Source: an uncultured bacterium (GTDB lineage Bacteria > Pseudomonadota > Gammaproteobacteria > Burkholderiales > CAIKXV01). From it: 55,389 nt of DNA. Positions 9,153-18,351 of the stretch are shown here, piece by piece. Location of the stretch: assembly GCA_903873475.1 (NCBI GenBank), contig CAIQON010000252.1, positions 1-55,389 of the forward strand. The letters run 5' to 3'. Both the position numbers and the translations under genes were made by a program. The stretch's first letter is position 1, and each line of letters opens with the position of its first letter. The notes under the pieces were generated by a model, which saw only the letters and a list, made by a program, of their open reading frames with translations, searched no databases and was not told the origin of the DNA.

Positions 9153-9407
9153 TGGACCAGGCTCCTGCAGGGTGTGATGGGACGCATACATGTTAAGCGG
9201 GCGGGTGCCACCCCTGCAACGGCGCCGCCCGCGTCCCGCCACGGCAATTCCTGATTCCGCCCGCAGCCTTGGACCTGCACCGCGAAGCACTGCGACGACC
9301 TTGCCGCAGTTGCGGCTTCGCTCGGCCCGTGCCCGACGCGGCCACGGCGGGATCTCGATGCGTGGAAGCGCCTGCAGGCTGAAAGTCACCGCAAGCAGGC
9401 CGATCGG

Positions 9408-9563
9408 TCTGCAGCGCAACTCGATTCGTGGAGCAAACGCGGTCCACTCATCATCAACGGCATGGTGTACGCCGAGCTTGCCAGCGGTTCTGATTCCATT
9501 GAACTGCTGGAGTCGTTCGTCGCCACCGCTGAGTTGCACTTGCGACGGCACCCGCGCCGCGCA
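9408..9563 (+). pseudogene. PIN-domain (VapC) toxin fragment
   Basis: AQLDSWSKRGPLIINGMVYAELASGSDSIELLESFVATAELHLRRHPR resembles an internal PIN segment; no intact N- or C-terminus. Confidence 0.5.
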
Positions 9564-9625
9564 GGCAGGTGCGTACGTTCAGGCATGAACCTCGGAGGCC
9601 AGCGGCTGCCGACGCCTCGAGCGTA

Positions 9626-10591
9626 CTACTCCGCGACTATGCCGGACTCCTTGACCACCTTCCCGTAGCGCTCGATCTCGCGTCGGATGAATGCCGTGAA
9701 CTCGGCCGGGGAACTCGCCACCACCTCGCCACCCTGGGCGGCGATGCGCTGGCGCATGTCCTTCGTGGTCAGTGCCGCCACGGCCTGCTCGGACAATCTG
9801 CCGAGCACCTCGCGCGAAAGGCCACGCGGCCCGACCAGGCCATACCAGGCCTGAGACTCATAGCCGGGAAGGCCAGCCTCGGCAACGGTCGGCAGGTCCG
9901 TCCACGCCGCATTGCGACGGGGAGAAGTGACGGCCAGCGCACGCACCCGGCCGCCGGTCACCTGCTCCGGCGAGGTGGGCTGGATGATCATCATGTCGAC
10001 ATTGCGCGCCATGAGGTCGGTGAGACCGGGTGCGCCGCCCTTGTAGGGCACATGGTTGACCTGCAGCCGGCCCTGCCAAGCAAACAGGGCGCCTGCGAGG
10101 TGCTGCGAGGAGCCGATGCCGCCGGAGGCATAGCTCATCGCGCCCGGCTTGCTCCTCGCCAGCGCGAGAAGATCCTTCAGGCTGGCAGCAGGCACGCCGG
10201 GATGCACCAGCACCAGCTGCGCGAAGGTCGCCCCGAGGCTGATCGGCGTGAAGTCGCGTTCGGTATCGTAGGGCAGCTTTCGATAGATCAGCGAGTTGAT
10301 CGCATGCCCGATCGCCACATAGAGCAGCGTGTATCCGTCCGGGCTCGCCTTCGCCGTCATCTCGCTGGCGATGATGCCGTTGGCACCGGGACGGTTGTCG
10401 ACGATCGCCGTCTGGCCCCATGCGTTCGACATCTGTGACGCGACCACGCGGGCCATGATGTCGGTCGTACCCCCGGGCGCGAACGGAACCAGCATCCTGA
10501 TCGGACGAACGGGGAAGTTCTGCGGCTGCTGCGCGTGCACCTGTGCCGCGCCCAGGACCAGCAGCGCAGCGACGCCGGCGGCGGCCTTCAT
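9626..10591 (-). CDS. TTT substrate-binding protein (Bug/TctC family)
   Basis: Signal peptide, FPVRPIRMLVPFAPGGTTDIMARVV, IVDNRPGANG, HVPYKGGAPG, PTVAEAGLPGYES. Confidence 0.95.
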   Translation of the reverse strand: MKAAAGVAALLVLGAAQVHAQQPQNFPVRPIRMLVPFAPGGTTDIMARVVASQMSNAWGQTAIVDNRPGANGIIASEMTAKASPDGYTLLYVAIGHAINSLIYRKLPYDTERDFTPISLGATFAQLVLVHPGVPAASLKDLLALARSKPGAMSYASGGIGSSQHLAGALFAWQGRLQVNHVPYKGGAPGLTDLMARNVDMMIIQPTSPEQVTGGRVRALAVTSPRRNAAWTDLPTVAEAGLPGYESQAWYGLVGPRGLSREVLGRLSEQAVAALTTKDMRQRIAAQGGEVVASSPAEFTAFIRREIERYGKVVKESGIVAE

Positions 10592-11466
10592 GCCGCCACC
10601 GCTGCAGCGACAGCCTCGTCCACCACATGCCCGGACGGCGTACCCATCACCGTCGTGCGCTCCATGTGCCGGCGCAGCGACGGGTCGTAGTCACCGAGGG
10701 CGACATGCATCGTGCAGCGGTTGTCCCAGATCAGGATGTCGTCGGGCCGCCACTGGTGGCGATAGACGAACTGAGGCCGGCTGGCATGGCGGATCAGGTA
10801 GTCGATCAGCGGGCGGCTCTCTTCCTCGGTCATTCCTTCGAAGGACTTCACCTTCTCGCCGATGTACAGCGCCTTGCGGCCGGTCTCGGGATGCACCCGC
10901 ACCACCGGTTGCGCCACGGGCGGATTGAGCCGGCGGTTCTCCTTCTCCCACTCTGGTGCGACCCCTGCGTTCTTGCGCTCTGGCCGATGCACGCCGTGCA
11001 GGTCTGCGATCAGCTTCTTCATGCCGGCGGACAGCGCTTCATAGGCGGCATACATGTTCGTGAACATGGTGTCCCCACCGACCGGGGGCACCTCCACGCC
11101 GCGCAGCAGCGATCCGAGCGAGGGCACCAGCGTGAACGACATGTCCGAATGCCAGAGCTGCCCTGTGTAGCGCGAGTTCGACGGTTCGCCGTTGGCCTGC
11201 GGCAGATTGGTCACCATCAGCAGTTCGGGATACTCCGGATGGCGGTCGCGAGGCAGCGAATCGTGGCGATCGAGCTCGCCGAAACGGCGGCTGAACTCGA
11301 TGTGCTGCTCGCGGGTGATCTTCTGCCCGCGCAGCAGCAGCACGCCATGGTCCAGGAAGGCGCGATAGATGCCGCCGAACTCGGATTCGGACAGCGGCCT
11401 GTTCAGGTCGATGCCGACCACCTCGGCGCCGAGCGCATAGGAAAGCGGACGCGTTTCAACGGTCAT
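10588..11466 (-). CDS. TauD/TfdA family dioxygenase
   Basis: LWHSDMSF and DILIWDNRCTMHVALGDYDPSLRRHMERTTV match 2-OG/Fe(II) ligands; overlaps the following Bug gene by 4 nt. Confidence 0.93.
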   Translation of the reverse strand: MTVETRPLSYALGAEVVGIDLNRPLSESEFGGIYRAFLDHGVLLLRGQKITREQHIEFSRRFGELDRHDSLPRDRHPEYPELLMVTNLPQANGEPSNSRYTGQLWHSDMSFTLVPSLGSLLRGVEVPPVGGDTMFTNMYAAYEALSAGMKKLIADLHGVHRPERKNAGVAPEWEKENRRLNPPVAQPVVRVHPETGRKALYIGEKVKSFEGMTEEESRPLIDYLIRHASRPQFVYRHQWRPDDILIWDNRCTMHVALGDYDPSLRRHMERTTVMGTPSGHVVDEAVAAAVAA

Positions 11467-11618
11467 GCCGGCTCCTCCGGAGGATGCGGCCGGCTGGCTG
11501 CCGGCTCGTCGTGTGGGAAAAGTCTACCGGTGAATAGTACGTTCAAACACCCCTGCGAGCGCCTGAGCGCCACGGCCTCGAGGACGCGAGCGTCGCGCCA
11601 GCCGATCCACACTTCGAC

Positions 11619-12011
11619 CTAAGCCGTCCTTACCGGTGGCGCCAGCGCCAACCTGGTCGCCTGGCGGGCGAAGGCCTTGTCAAACGTCATCACGGCTTCC
11701 TCGCCCTGGCTGAGTGCCAGATGCAGCGCATCCGCAAAGTCCATTCCGCGAGCATAGGCGTGCAGGGCCTGGTGCAAGGCGTCAGATTGACCCGACCTGA
11801 AGTTCGGCAGGCCCAGCAGCAACTCCAGCCCGCGCGACACATTCGCAGCCGGGCAATCATTCGCTTCAAGTACCCATACCAGTTCCAGGAAGACAGTCAC
11901 GGGCGCCGTGAAGACCTGGTCCGTTGCCAGTAGTGCCTTGACGCGCGCATGCTGCGCAGCGTCATCCTTCAGCAGCAGGCGCGCCAACAGGTTGGTGTCC
12001 AACGCGATCAT
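11619..12011 (-). CDS. PIN-domain VapC-like toxin
   Basis: MIALDTNLLARLLLKDDAAQH...VFLELVWVL...GMDFADALHLALS...VMTFDKAFARQA. Confidence 0.9.
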   Translation of the reverse strand: MIALDTNLLARLLLKDDAAQHARVKALLATDQVFTAPVTVFLELVWVLEANDCPAANVSRGLELLLGLPNFRSGQSDALHQALHAYARGMDFADALHLALSQGEEAVMTFDKAFARQATRLALAPPVRTA

Positions 12012-12268
12012 GGCGCGTTGCGCGCCTTCAACCTTGCCCGTATGGCCGCGCGGGTCTGAGCCTCAGTCAGCGGCTTGCGCCCGGGGCGCGCCAGGAACCC
12101 TGCCACTTCGTCCAGTGAAGAGGGAGGCCGGGCCTCGACCGGCTTGAGGTGAAGTTCCCCGTCGGCATAACGGACGGCAAAGACGGCGCCGGCTTTCGCA
12201 CCCATGTGCTCGCGAACAGCCTTGGGGATGACCAATTGCCCTTTGCTTGAGAGTGTGACGGTTTCCAT
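12008..12268 (-). CDS. AbrB/MazE-type antitoxin
   Basis: METVTLSSKGQLVIPKAVREHMGAKAGAVFAV; overlaps the PIN gene start. Confidence 0.9.
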   Translation of the reverse strand: METVTLSSKGQLVIPKAVREHMGAKAGAVFAVRYADGELHLKPVEARPPSSLDEVAGFLARPGRKPLTEAQTRAAIRARLKARNAP

Positions 12269-12360
12269 GATCAGCTTTCCGGTCGCCAGACAAGTAAGTC
12301 GAATGGTAAGACCTTGAGCATCAGGGTTCAAGGTGCCTGGCTGTCTACCGGACTGCGCTC

Positions 12361-13374
12361 GTGTGCGGCCCGGCGTGCGATCATCTGCAGGGCATGGTGA
12401 CGCCGCGTACAGCACCGCGTGTCGCCACGGATCAACTGGCGACCGGCGCGCCGGGAAAAGGATCGGATGTCGCATCGGATGCTCCCGAGTTGACGCTTCT
12501 GCTTGCTATCGCCTCGGCGTTCGCCTTCGCCTGCGCGATGATCGCGAGCAACGTCGGCCTGCGCCACATGAGCGCCCGTGCCGGGGTGACGGTGAGCGTG
12601 CCGTCTGCAGCGGTGCTGTTCTGGCTGGCGCTGCCGGCGTTCATCGATCCGGCACTGGCGGTGGCGCCGATCAGCGCGCTGGGGATATTCCTCGCGATCG
12701 GGCTGTTCTTCCCGGCAGCGGTGACGCTGCTGGTGTTCGAGTCCAACGCCCGGCTCGGGCCGACGATCGCCGCAACCGTGTCCTGCACCGCACCGCTGTT
12801 CGCGGTGGCGGCCGCGGTGCTGCTGCTGGGCGAAGTGCTGGATCTGCGCCGCGCTGCGGGCACACTGGCTGTGGTCCTCGGCATCGCTGTGCTGTCGACC
12901 GCCGGAAACGCATCGAAGGCCGCTCGGCCGGGCGCGGCCCACGCGGTGGACGGACGCGGCATGGTGCTCGCGCTCGGTGCGGCGATGCTGCGGGCGGCCG
13001 CGCAGATCCTGCTCAAGATCGGCTTCGTGTTCTGGCCCAGCCCTCATGCCGCGATCCTGGCCGGCTATACGGTGTCGGCTGCGGTGATCCTGATTGCCTC
13101 GCGCTTGCTCGCCAGACGCGCACCGATCGTGCGTACCCGGCGCGGCATTCCATGGTTCATCCTGGCGGGGGTGTGCAATGGTTCGGCGATGCTGCTGATG
13201 TACGCTGCGCTGGTGGACGGCGAGGTGAGCCTGGTGGCACCGATCGTGGCCGGTTATCCGCTGTTCACCCTGCTGTTGTCAGCGCTGTTTCTGGGCGACG
13301 AGCGGCTGGCAGGCCGACACCTGCTCGGTGTCGCGATCACCGTGGCCGGTGTGGCACTTCTCGCTTCGCGCTGA
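12361..13374 (+). CDS. EamA/DMT family transporter (exact start uncertain)
   Basis: About ten hydrophobic helices; two halves, each ending in ...LLLGE.../...LFLGDERL...G(V)AITVAGVALLA. Confidence 0.85.
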   Translation: MCGPACDHLQGMVTPRTAPRVATDQLATGAPGKGSDVASDAPELTLLLAIASAFAFACAMIASNVGLRHMSARAGVTVSVPSAAVLFWLALPAFIDPALAVAPISALGIFLAIGLFFPAAVTLLVFESNARLGPTIAATVSCTAPLFAVAAAVLLLGEVLDLRRAAGTLAVVLGIAVLSTAGNASKAARPGAAHAVDGRGMVLALGAAMLRAAAQILLKIGFVFWPSPHAAILAGYTVSAAVILIASRLLARRAPIVRTRRGIPWFILAGVCNGSAMLLMYAALVDGEVSLVAPIVAGYPLFTLLLSALFLGDERLAGRHLLGVAITVAGVALLASR

Positions 13375-13732
13375 ATCGCCGGGCGCGCAGGTGCCGATGC
13401 GGTGCGGACGCTGCCGGCCGGGCCGTGTTGCTGGGACGCCGTCACGCAGACGCTGTAGCACCAGGCTCTCGACCTGGAACGTGCGGTGGACTGTCGCCAA
13501 TGCGGCGCTGGATTTCGATCAACTTCCTGCTGGGGATTGGCGCGGTGCGCGGGTTCACGTCGGAAACGCCACTGCTTGAGGGGTTGTTGGCGAGTGTGTT
13601 CGCGTTGCACGATGGTCGGCACGATGGACTCGGCGTGTCCGGGCTGAAACACTCACCGGCGTTCACGGATATCTTCATCGCGCCAATGCAAAACTCAAGA
13701 CTTGACCCCCACTTGTGACCCCCACTTGCGGA

Positions 13733-14007
13733 TACTCGCGCGCCAGCGATGCAGTCGAGCGATCCGAGCGTGAAGACAGCGGAATCTCACCGCAGGAAAT
13801 GCTGCGGCAGATGGATGTCCGGCTCGAGGCGGCGCGGCAGCGACTGACGGCAGGCAAGCCGAGCGCGGGACAGTGACCGTCTACCGCCTCGTCCGCGAGG
13901 ACGAGGCTGCGGACGACTTGCTGCGGATCGAGGATTTCATCATCGAACACCACGTCGCGCCACGGCGCGGCCCGGCCCTTGCCGATGTCGCCCGGCCCGG
14001 CGCATGA
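13733..14007 (+). pseudogene. Truncated ParDE-like toxin-antitoxin remnant
   Basis: Antitoxin-like tail GISPQEMLRQMDVRLEAARQRLTAGKPSAGQ*, then GTG-started VTVYRLVREDEAADDLLRIEDFIIEHH (RelE/ParE N-terminus), then loss of homology and a stop at 14007. Confidence 0.5.
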
Positions 14008-14014
14008 TTGACGC

Positions 14015-14707
14015 ATGGACGCAATGACAGGCGCGCTTGCCGGCAGCGGCGCGATCACGATCTGGCAGGACGCCCGCGCCGAGGCGCGCGCCGACTTCTT
14101 TGCCTGGCACAACGGCGAGCATCTCGCCGAGCGGGTGGGCATCCCCGGTTTCCTGCGCGGCCGGCGCTACGCCGCGCTCGAGGGCGGGCCGGAGTTCTTC
14201 ACGCTCTACGAGACGGCCGATCCCTCGGTGCACACCGGCGCGGACTATCTCGCGCGGCTCAATGCGCCCACGCCCACCACCCGGCGCGTAGCGCCGAATA
14301 TGGTCAACAACGTGCGCTCGCTGTGCCGGGTGCGGTGGAGTCGCGGCGCGCTCGCCGGGGGGCTCCTGTTCACGCTGCGCTTCGACGCGGAGCTCCAGGC
14401 CGAGGGGCCGCTGGCCGAGTGGCTCTGCGGGCGGGCGCTGCCCGCGCTGCTCGAGGCGCCGGGCGTGTGCGCGGCGCACCTGTGCGTGGCAGATACCGCC
14501 GCCTCGAGCGTGAAGACCGAAGAGAAGAAGGACCGACCCGTGGCAGCGAAGGTGCCGGGCTGGGTGGTGCTGGTCGAAGGCGCGGCCGATCGCGTCGACC
14601 TGGAGGCCGCGGTCGCGCAGCGGCTGGAAGAGGCCGCGCTCGCGGCCCGGGGCGCACGCGACAGCGTGCGCGGTCTGTATCAGCTGCAGGCCTGGCTCTC
14701 GCGCTGA
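14015..14707 (+). CDS. Conserved hypothetical protein, possible dimeric alpha-beta barrel fold
   Basis: FFAWHNGEHLAERVGIPGFLRGRRYAALEGGPEFFTLYE resembles EthD/Dabb-like proteins; followed by a Bug gene. Confidence 0.6.
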   Translation: MDAMTGALAGSGAITIWQDARAEARADFFAWHNGEHLAERVGIPGFLRGRRYAALEGGPEFFTLYETADPSVHTGADYLARLNAPTPTTRRVAPNMVNNVRSLCRVRWSRGALAGGLLFTLRFDAELQAEGPLAEWLCGRALPALLEAPGVCAAHLCVADTAASSVKTEEKKDRPVAAKVPGWVVLVEGAADRVDLEAAVAQRLEEAALAARGARDSVRGLYQLQAWLSR

Positions 14708-14730
14708 GCCGGCTCACCGAGGAGCTTACG

Positions 14731-15717
14731 ATGCCACGACTCCGTCGTTCACTGATCGCGATCGTCGCCGGCGCGGCGACCGCGGGCCTGCTGGCCGCCT
14801 CCGGGGCCGACGCCCAGGCCTGGCCGGCCAAGCCACTGCGGGTGGTGGTGCCCTATCCGCCCGGCGGGGCGAACGACATCGTCGCGCGCGCACTGCAGCC
14901 CGCGCTGGCCGCAGCACTCGGCCAGCCGGTCACCGTCGAGAACCGTGGCGGTGGCGCCACGCAGATCGGCACCGAGGCGGTCGCGCGCGCCGCGCCCGAC
15001 GGCTACACGCTGCTCCTCACCAACATCGCGCTGGGCGCCAACCCCGCCCTGTTCGCGAAGATGCCCTACGACACCACGCGCGACCTCGCGCCCATCACCC
15101 TGATCAGCACCGTGCCGCTGGTGCTGATCGCGCATCCTTCGCTGGGCGCGCGCAGCATCGCAGAGTTCGTCGCGCGCGCGCGCGCGAAGCCGGGCGCGAT
15201 CAACTACGCGTCGGCGGGCAACGGCAGCGCGAATCACCTGGTGATGGAGATGTTCCGGGCCTCCACGGGCATCGACGTGGTCCACGTGCCCTACAAGGGC
15301 TTCGGCCCGGCGATAAGCGACCTGGTCGCGGGCAATGTCACCGCAGCCTTCGGCACCACGCTCGCGAGCCTGCCGCAGGTGCGTGCGGGCAAGCTTCGCG
15401 CGCTGGGCCTCTCCAGCGCGAGCCGCTCGCCGGTGGCGCCCGAGGTACCTACCATCGCCGAGTCGGGCATCGCCGGCTTCGACGTGAACGAGTGGCAGAT
15501 GCTGCTCGCCCCGGCCGGCACGCCCGCCTCGGTGGTCGAGCGGATGCAGCGCGAGGTCGCCGCCGCGCTGCAGGTGTCCGAGGTGCGCGCGCGCTTCACC
15601 GAACTGGGCGCGACGCCGGTGGGCTCGTCGACCGCCGATGCGCAGGGCTTCCTGCGCGGCGAGATCGCGCGCTGGGCCGAGCTCGCGAAGAAGGTCGGCA
15701 TCAAGCCGCAGGACTGA
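14731..15717 (+). CDS. TTT substrate-binding protein (Bug/TctC family)
   Basis: MPRLRRSLIAIVAGAATAGLLAASGADAQAWPAKPLRVVVPYPPGGANDIVARAL...HVPYKGFGPA. Confidence 0.95.
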   Translation: MPRLRRSLIAIVAGAATAGLLAASGADAQAWPAKPLRVVVPYPPGGANDIVARALQPALAAALGQPVTVENRGGGATQIGTEAVARAAPDGYTLLLTNIALGANPALFAKMPYDTTRDLAPITLISTVPLVLIAHPSLGARSIAEFVARARAKPGAINYASAGNGSANHLVMEMFRASTGIDVVHVPYKGFGPAISDLVAGNVTAAFGTTLASLPQVRAGKLRALGLSSASRSPVAPEVPTIAESGIAGFDVNEWQMLLAPAGTPASVVERMQREVAAALQVSEVRARFTELGATPVGSSTADAQGFLRGEIARWAELAKKVGIKPQD

Positions 15718-15723
15718 CCGTAT

Positions 15724-17157
15724 TCAAGAGCCCCGTCTGCGGCACGCCCGCAACAGCACGCCGACATCGGGCAGCCCGTCCACCTGCCACAGCTGGTCGA
15801 GCAGCCGCCGCGCCCGCGCCGCCGGCAGCACGGTGCCCGCCAGCGCGAGGAACTTCGCCTCCAGTTGCGCGTCGCTCACCGGGCGGCCCGGACTCCCGGT
15901 CGCATGTTCGACCGCCTGACGCAGCACCCGCCCGTCGGCCAGCGACAGTTCGACCTCGCAGCCGTGCTGCGGCATCGCAGGGTCTGGCGCCATCTCGATC
16001 AACCGCCGCACGCCGGCCACCACTGGGTCATGCACCCGCGCATCGGTGAACTGCGCGGGCAGGCAGGTGCCATCGACGAACGCTGCCGCCATCGCATGCT
16101 GGAACGACAGGCGCGCGGCCAGGCCATCGGCGGGCTCGGGACGGCTCTCCAGCCGGATCGCGAGCGGGTTCACCCGTCCGCCGATACGCACCACCTGCGA
16201 AGGCTGCACGCCGGGCTGCGTGCGCAGCGCGAGCATCGCATCGACCATCGGGTGGCTGAGGATCGCCGATGCGTAGGGCTTGGGCGCGTTATCCATTAGC
16301 AGCCAGCGCTCGCCGAGGCCGTCGACGATCGCCGCCGCGTCGAACGCCCCGGCGGCAAAGGCCTGCGCGAAGCCGTGCGGCCCTTCGAGGATGCGCCGGG
16401 TGCTGCTGAAGCCGCGCTGCGCCATCAGCGCGGCGAGCAGCCCGGACTGCGCAGCGCGCGCCGGGTGGAACGCCTTGGTCATCGTGCCGAAGGTCTCGCG
16501 CAAGCCGCCGGCCTGGGTACCGGCGAGTCCGAAGGCGACGGCCATCGTCCCGGCATCCAGCCCGAGCAGGCGGCCCGCAGCGGCCGCGCTGCCGAACACC
16601 CCGGCGGTGCCGGTCATGTGCCAGAGCGCGCCATGGCGCATCTGCTGGATCGACAGCGCGACGCGGCAGCAGGCTTCCAGGCCGAGCACCGTGGCGGCGA
16701 GGAAGGCACGGCCGTCCGTGCCGCGGTCTTCGGCCAGTGCCAGCGCGGCCGGGATCGTCGGCGCGGAGGGATGCAGCACCGTCGGGAAGAAGGTGTCGTC
16801 GAAATCGTCCAGGTGGGCGAGCAGCCCGTTGGCGAGCGCCGCATGCATCAGCGGCACCCGCCGGCCGGCGCCGATCACCGTCGCGCGCGGCCGGCCGCCC
16901 TCGGCCTGCAGCACGTCGAGCAGCATCGGCAGCGCCGGGTCCTGGGTCGCGTGCAGCGCCACGCCGAACAGGTTCACCAGGCAGCGGCGGCCCTCGTGCA
17001 GCACGGCCTCGGGGATCGCCGCGGCGTCGGCCTGCGCGACGAAGGCGGCGAGCCGTGCGGTGACGCCCTCGGCTGCTCCGTCTGCCGCCGCGCCCGTGTT
17101 GCCGCCCGTGTTGCCGCCCGTGTCGCTGCCGGTGTCGCTGCCGGTGTCGCCGCCCAT
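15724..17157 (-). CDS. MmgE/PrpD family protein
   Basis: ANGLLAHLDDFDDTFFP..., GLRETFGTMTKAFHPARAAQSGLLAALMAQRGFSST, KPYASAILSHPMVDA. Confidence 0.92.
   Translation of the reverse strand: MGGDTGSDTGSDTGGNTGGNTGAAADGAAEGVTARLAAFVAQADAAAIPEAVLHEGRRCLVNLFGVALHATQDPALPMLLDVLQAEGGRPRATVIGAGRRVPLMHAALANGLLAHLDDFDDTFFPTVLHPSAPTIPAALALAEDRGTDGRAFLAATVLGLEACCRVALSIQQMRHGALWHMTGTAGVFGSAAAAGRLLGLDAGTMAVAFGLAGTQAGGLRETFGTMTKAFHPARAAQSGLLAALMAQRGFSSTRRILEGPHGFAQAFAAGAFDAAAIVDGLGERWLLMDNAPKPYASAILSHPMVDAMLALRTQPGVQPSQVVRIGGRVNPLAIRLESRPEPADGLAARLSFQHAMAAAFVDGTCLPAQFTDARVHDPVVAGVRRLIEMAPDPAMPQHGCEVELSLADGRVLRQAVEHATGSPGRPVSDAQLEAKFLALAGTVLPAARARRLLDQLWQVDGLPDVGVLLRACRRRGS
17093..17152. repeat. 12-bp tandem repeat, 5 units, inside the MmgE/PrpD N-terminus
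   Basis: cccgtgttgccg x2, cccgtgtcgctg, ccggtgtcgctg, ccggtgtcgccg; encodes a (D/N)TG(G/S) repeat on the minus strand. Confidence 0.9.
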
Positions 17158-17164
17158 CGCGCGC

Positions 17165-18178
17165 TCAGTCCGTCTGCGCGCCGGCGGCGCGGATGATCGG
17201 CGTCCACTTGCCGATCTCCGCCTTGATGAACGCGCCGGTCGCCTCGGGCGAGCTGCCGACCGGGTCCAGGCCCAGGGTGGCCAGCGTCTCCTTCATCGAC
17301 GGCGTCTGCAGGGCCTTCACGGCTTCCGTATTCAGGCGACCGACGATCTCCTTCGGTGTGTTGCCGGGCGCCAGCAGCAGGAAGAACCCGGTCACCACAT
17401 AGCCCGGCACACCGGATTCCGACACGGTCGGCACGCCGGGCGTGACCGCCGGGCGCTTCTCGCCGGTGGCTGCGATCGCGCGCAGCTTGCCCGACTTGAG
17501 GTAGGGCATCGCCGAGGCAACGTTGCTGAACATGAAGTCGATCTGGCCGCCGATCAGCGCGGCACCGGCCGGGCCGGCGCCCTTGTAGGGCACGTGCACC
17601 AGCTTCGTGCCGGTCATCTGCTGGAACAGCACGCCGGCGAGATGGTTCGCACTGCCATTGCCCGAGGAACCGAAGGTCACCTCGCCTGGCCGCGACCGGG
17701 CCAGCGCGATGAACTCCTTCAGTGTCTTCACCGGCACCGACGGATGGGTCGACAGGTAGTACTGGCCGGAGGTGAGCTGCGTGATCGGCGCGAAATCGCG
17801 GATCGGGTCGTAGGGCAGCTTGCGCACCAGCCCGGGATTGATCACGAACTCCGGCGCCACCGTCATCAGCGTGTAGCCGTCGGCCGGCGCGCGCGCGACG
17901 ATCTCGGTGCCGATCACGGTGCCGGCCCCGGCGCGGTTCTCGACAATCACCGACACGCCCATCTGGTCACCCAGGCGCTGCGCGATCAGACGGCCCATCG
18001 CATCGGTGCCGCCGCCGGCGGCGATCGGGATCACCATGCGGATCGGCTTCGACGGATACGGCTGCGCCGCCGCATGCGGCGCGAGCGCGAGCATGGCCGG
18101 CAAGAGCACCGCGAATGCGGGCCGCGCGCGCCGCGGTGCAGCCTGCGCGCGTCTCGAAAACAATCTTCCAGCGTACAT
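17165..18178 (-). CDS. TTT substrate-binding protein (Bug/TctC family)
   Basis: QPYPSKPIRMVIPIAAGGGTDAMGRLIAQ...HVPYKGAGPAGAAL...PTVSESGVPGYVV. Confidence 0.95.
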   Translation of the reverse strand: MYAGRLFSRRAQAAPRRARPAFAVLLPAMLALAPHAAAQPYPSKPIRMVIPIAAGGGTDAMGRLIAQRLGDQMGVSVIVENRAGAGTVIGTEIVARAPADGYTLMTVAPEFVINPGLVRKLPYDPIRDFAPITQLTSGQYYLSTHPSVPVKTLKEFIALARSRPGEVTFGSSGNGSANHLAGVLFQQMTGTKLVHVPYKGAGPAGAALIGGQIDFMFSNVASAMPYLKSGKLRAIAATGEKRPAVTPGVPTVSESGVPGYVVTGFFLLLAPGNTPKEIVGRLNTEAVKALQTPSMKETLATLGLDPVGSSPEATGAFIKAEIGKWTPIIRAAGAQTD

Positions 18179-18351
18179 CCCTGCTCCTCCTGCGCACCGT
18201 CTTGACTGGGGCGGTGCGTCTGCATCGGACCGTCGTCCGGTCATGCGTCGATCATGGGCGTGCGCGTTTGCGCTGCCGGGGGGACGCAGGTTAACCTAGC
18301 CCAGCGTCAGGTGCTGCGGGACCGCCCGGCCTGCCGAACAGAGGGGCGACT

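Noticed and set aside
13380-13730. Coding sequence or mobile element in the gap between the EamA gene and the ParDE remnant
   Set aside because: Several short ORFs on both strands but none with recognisable motifs; only a 13-nt direct repeat (TGACCCCCACTTG x2 near 13701-13726) stood out. Left unannotated.
16280-18205. 641-aa plus-strand ORF
   Set aside because: Antisense to MmgE/PrpD and a Bug gene; low-complexity Ser/Ala/Arg composition.
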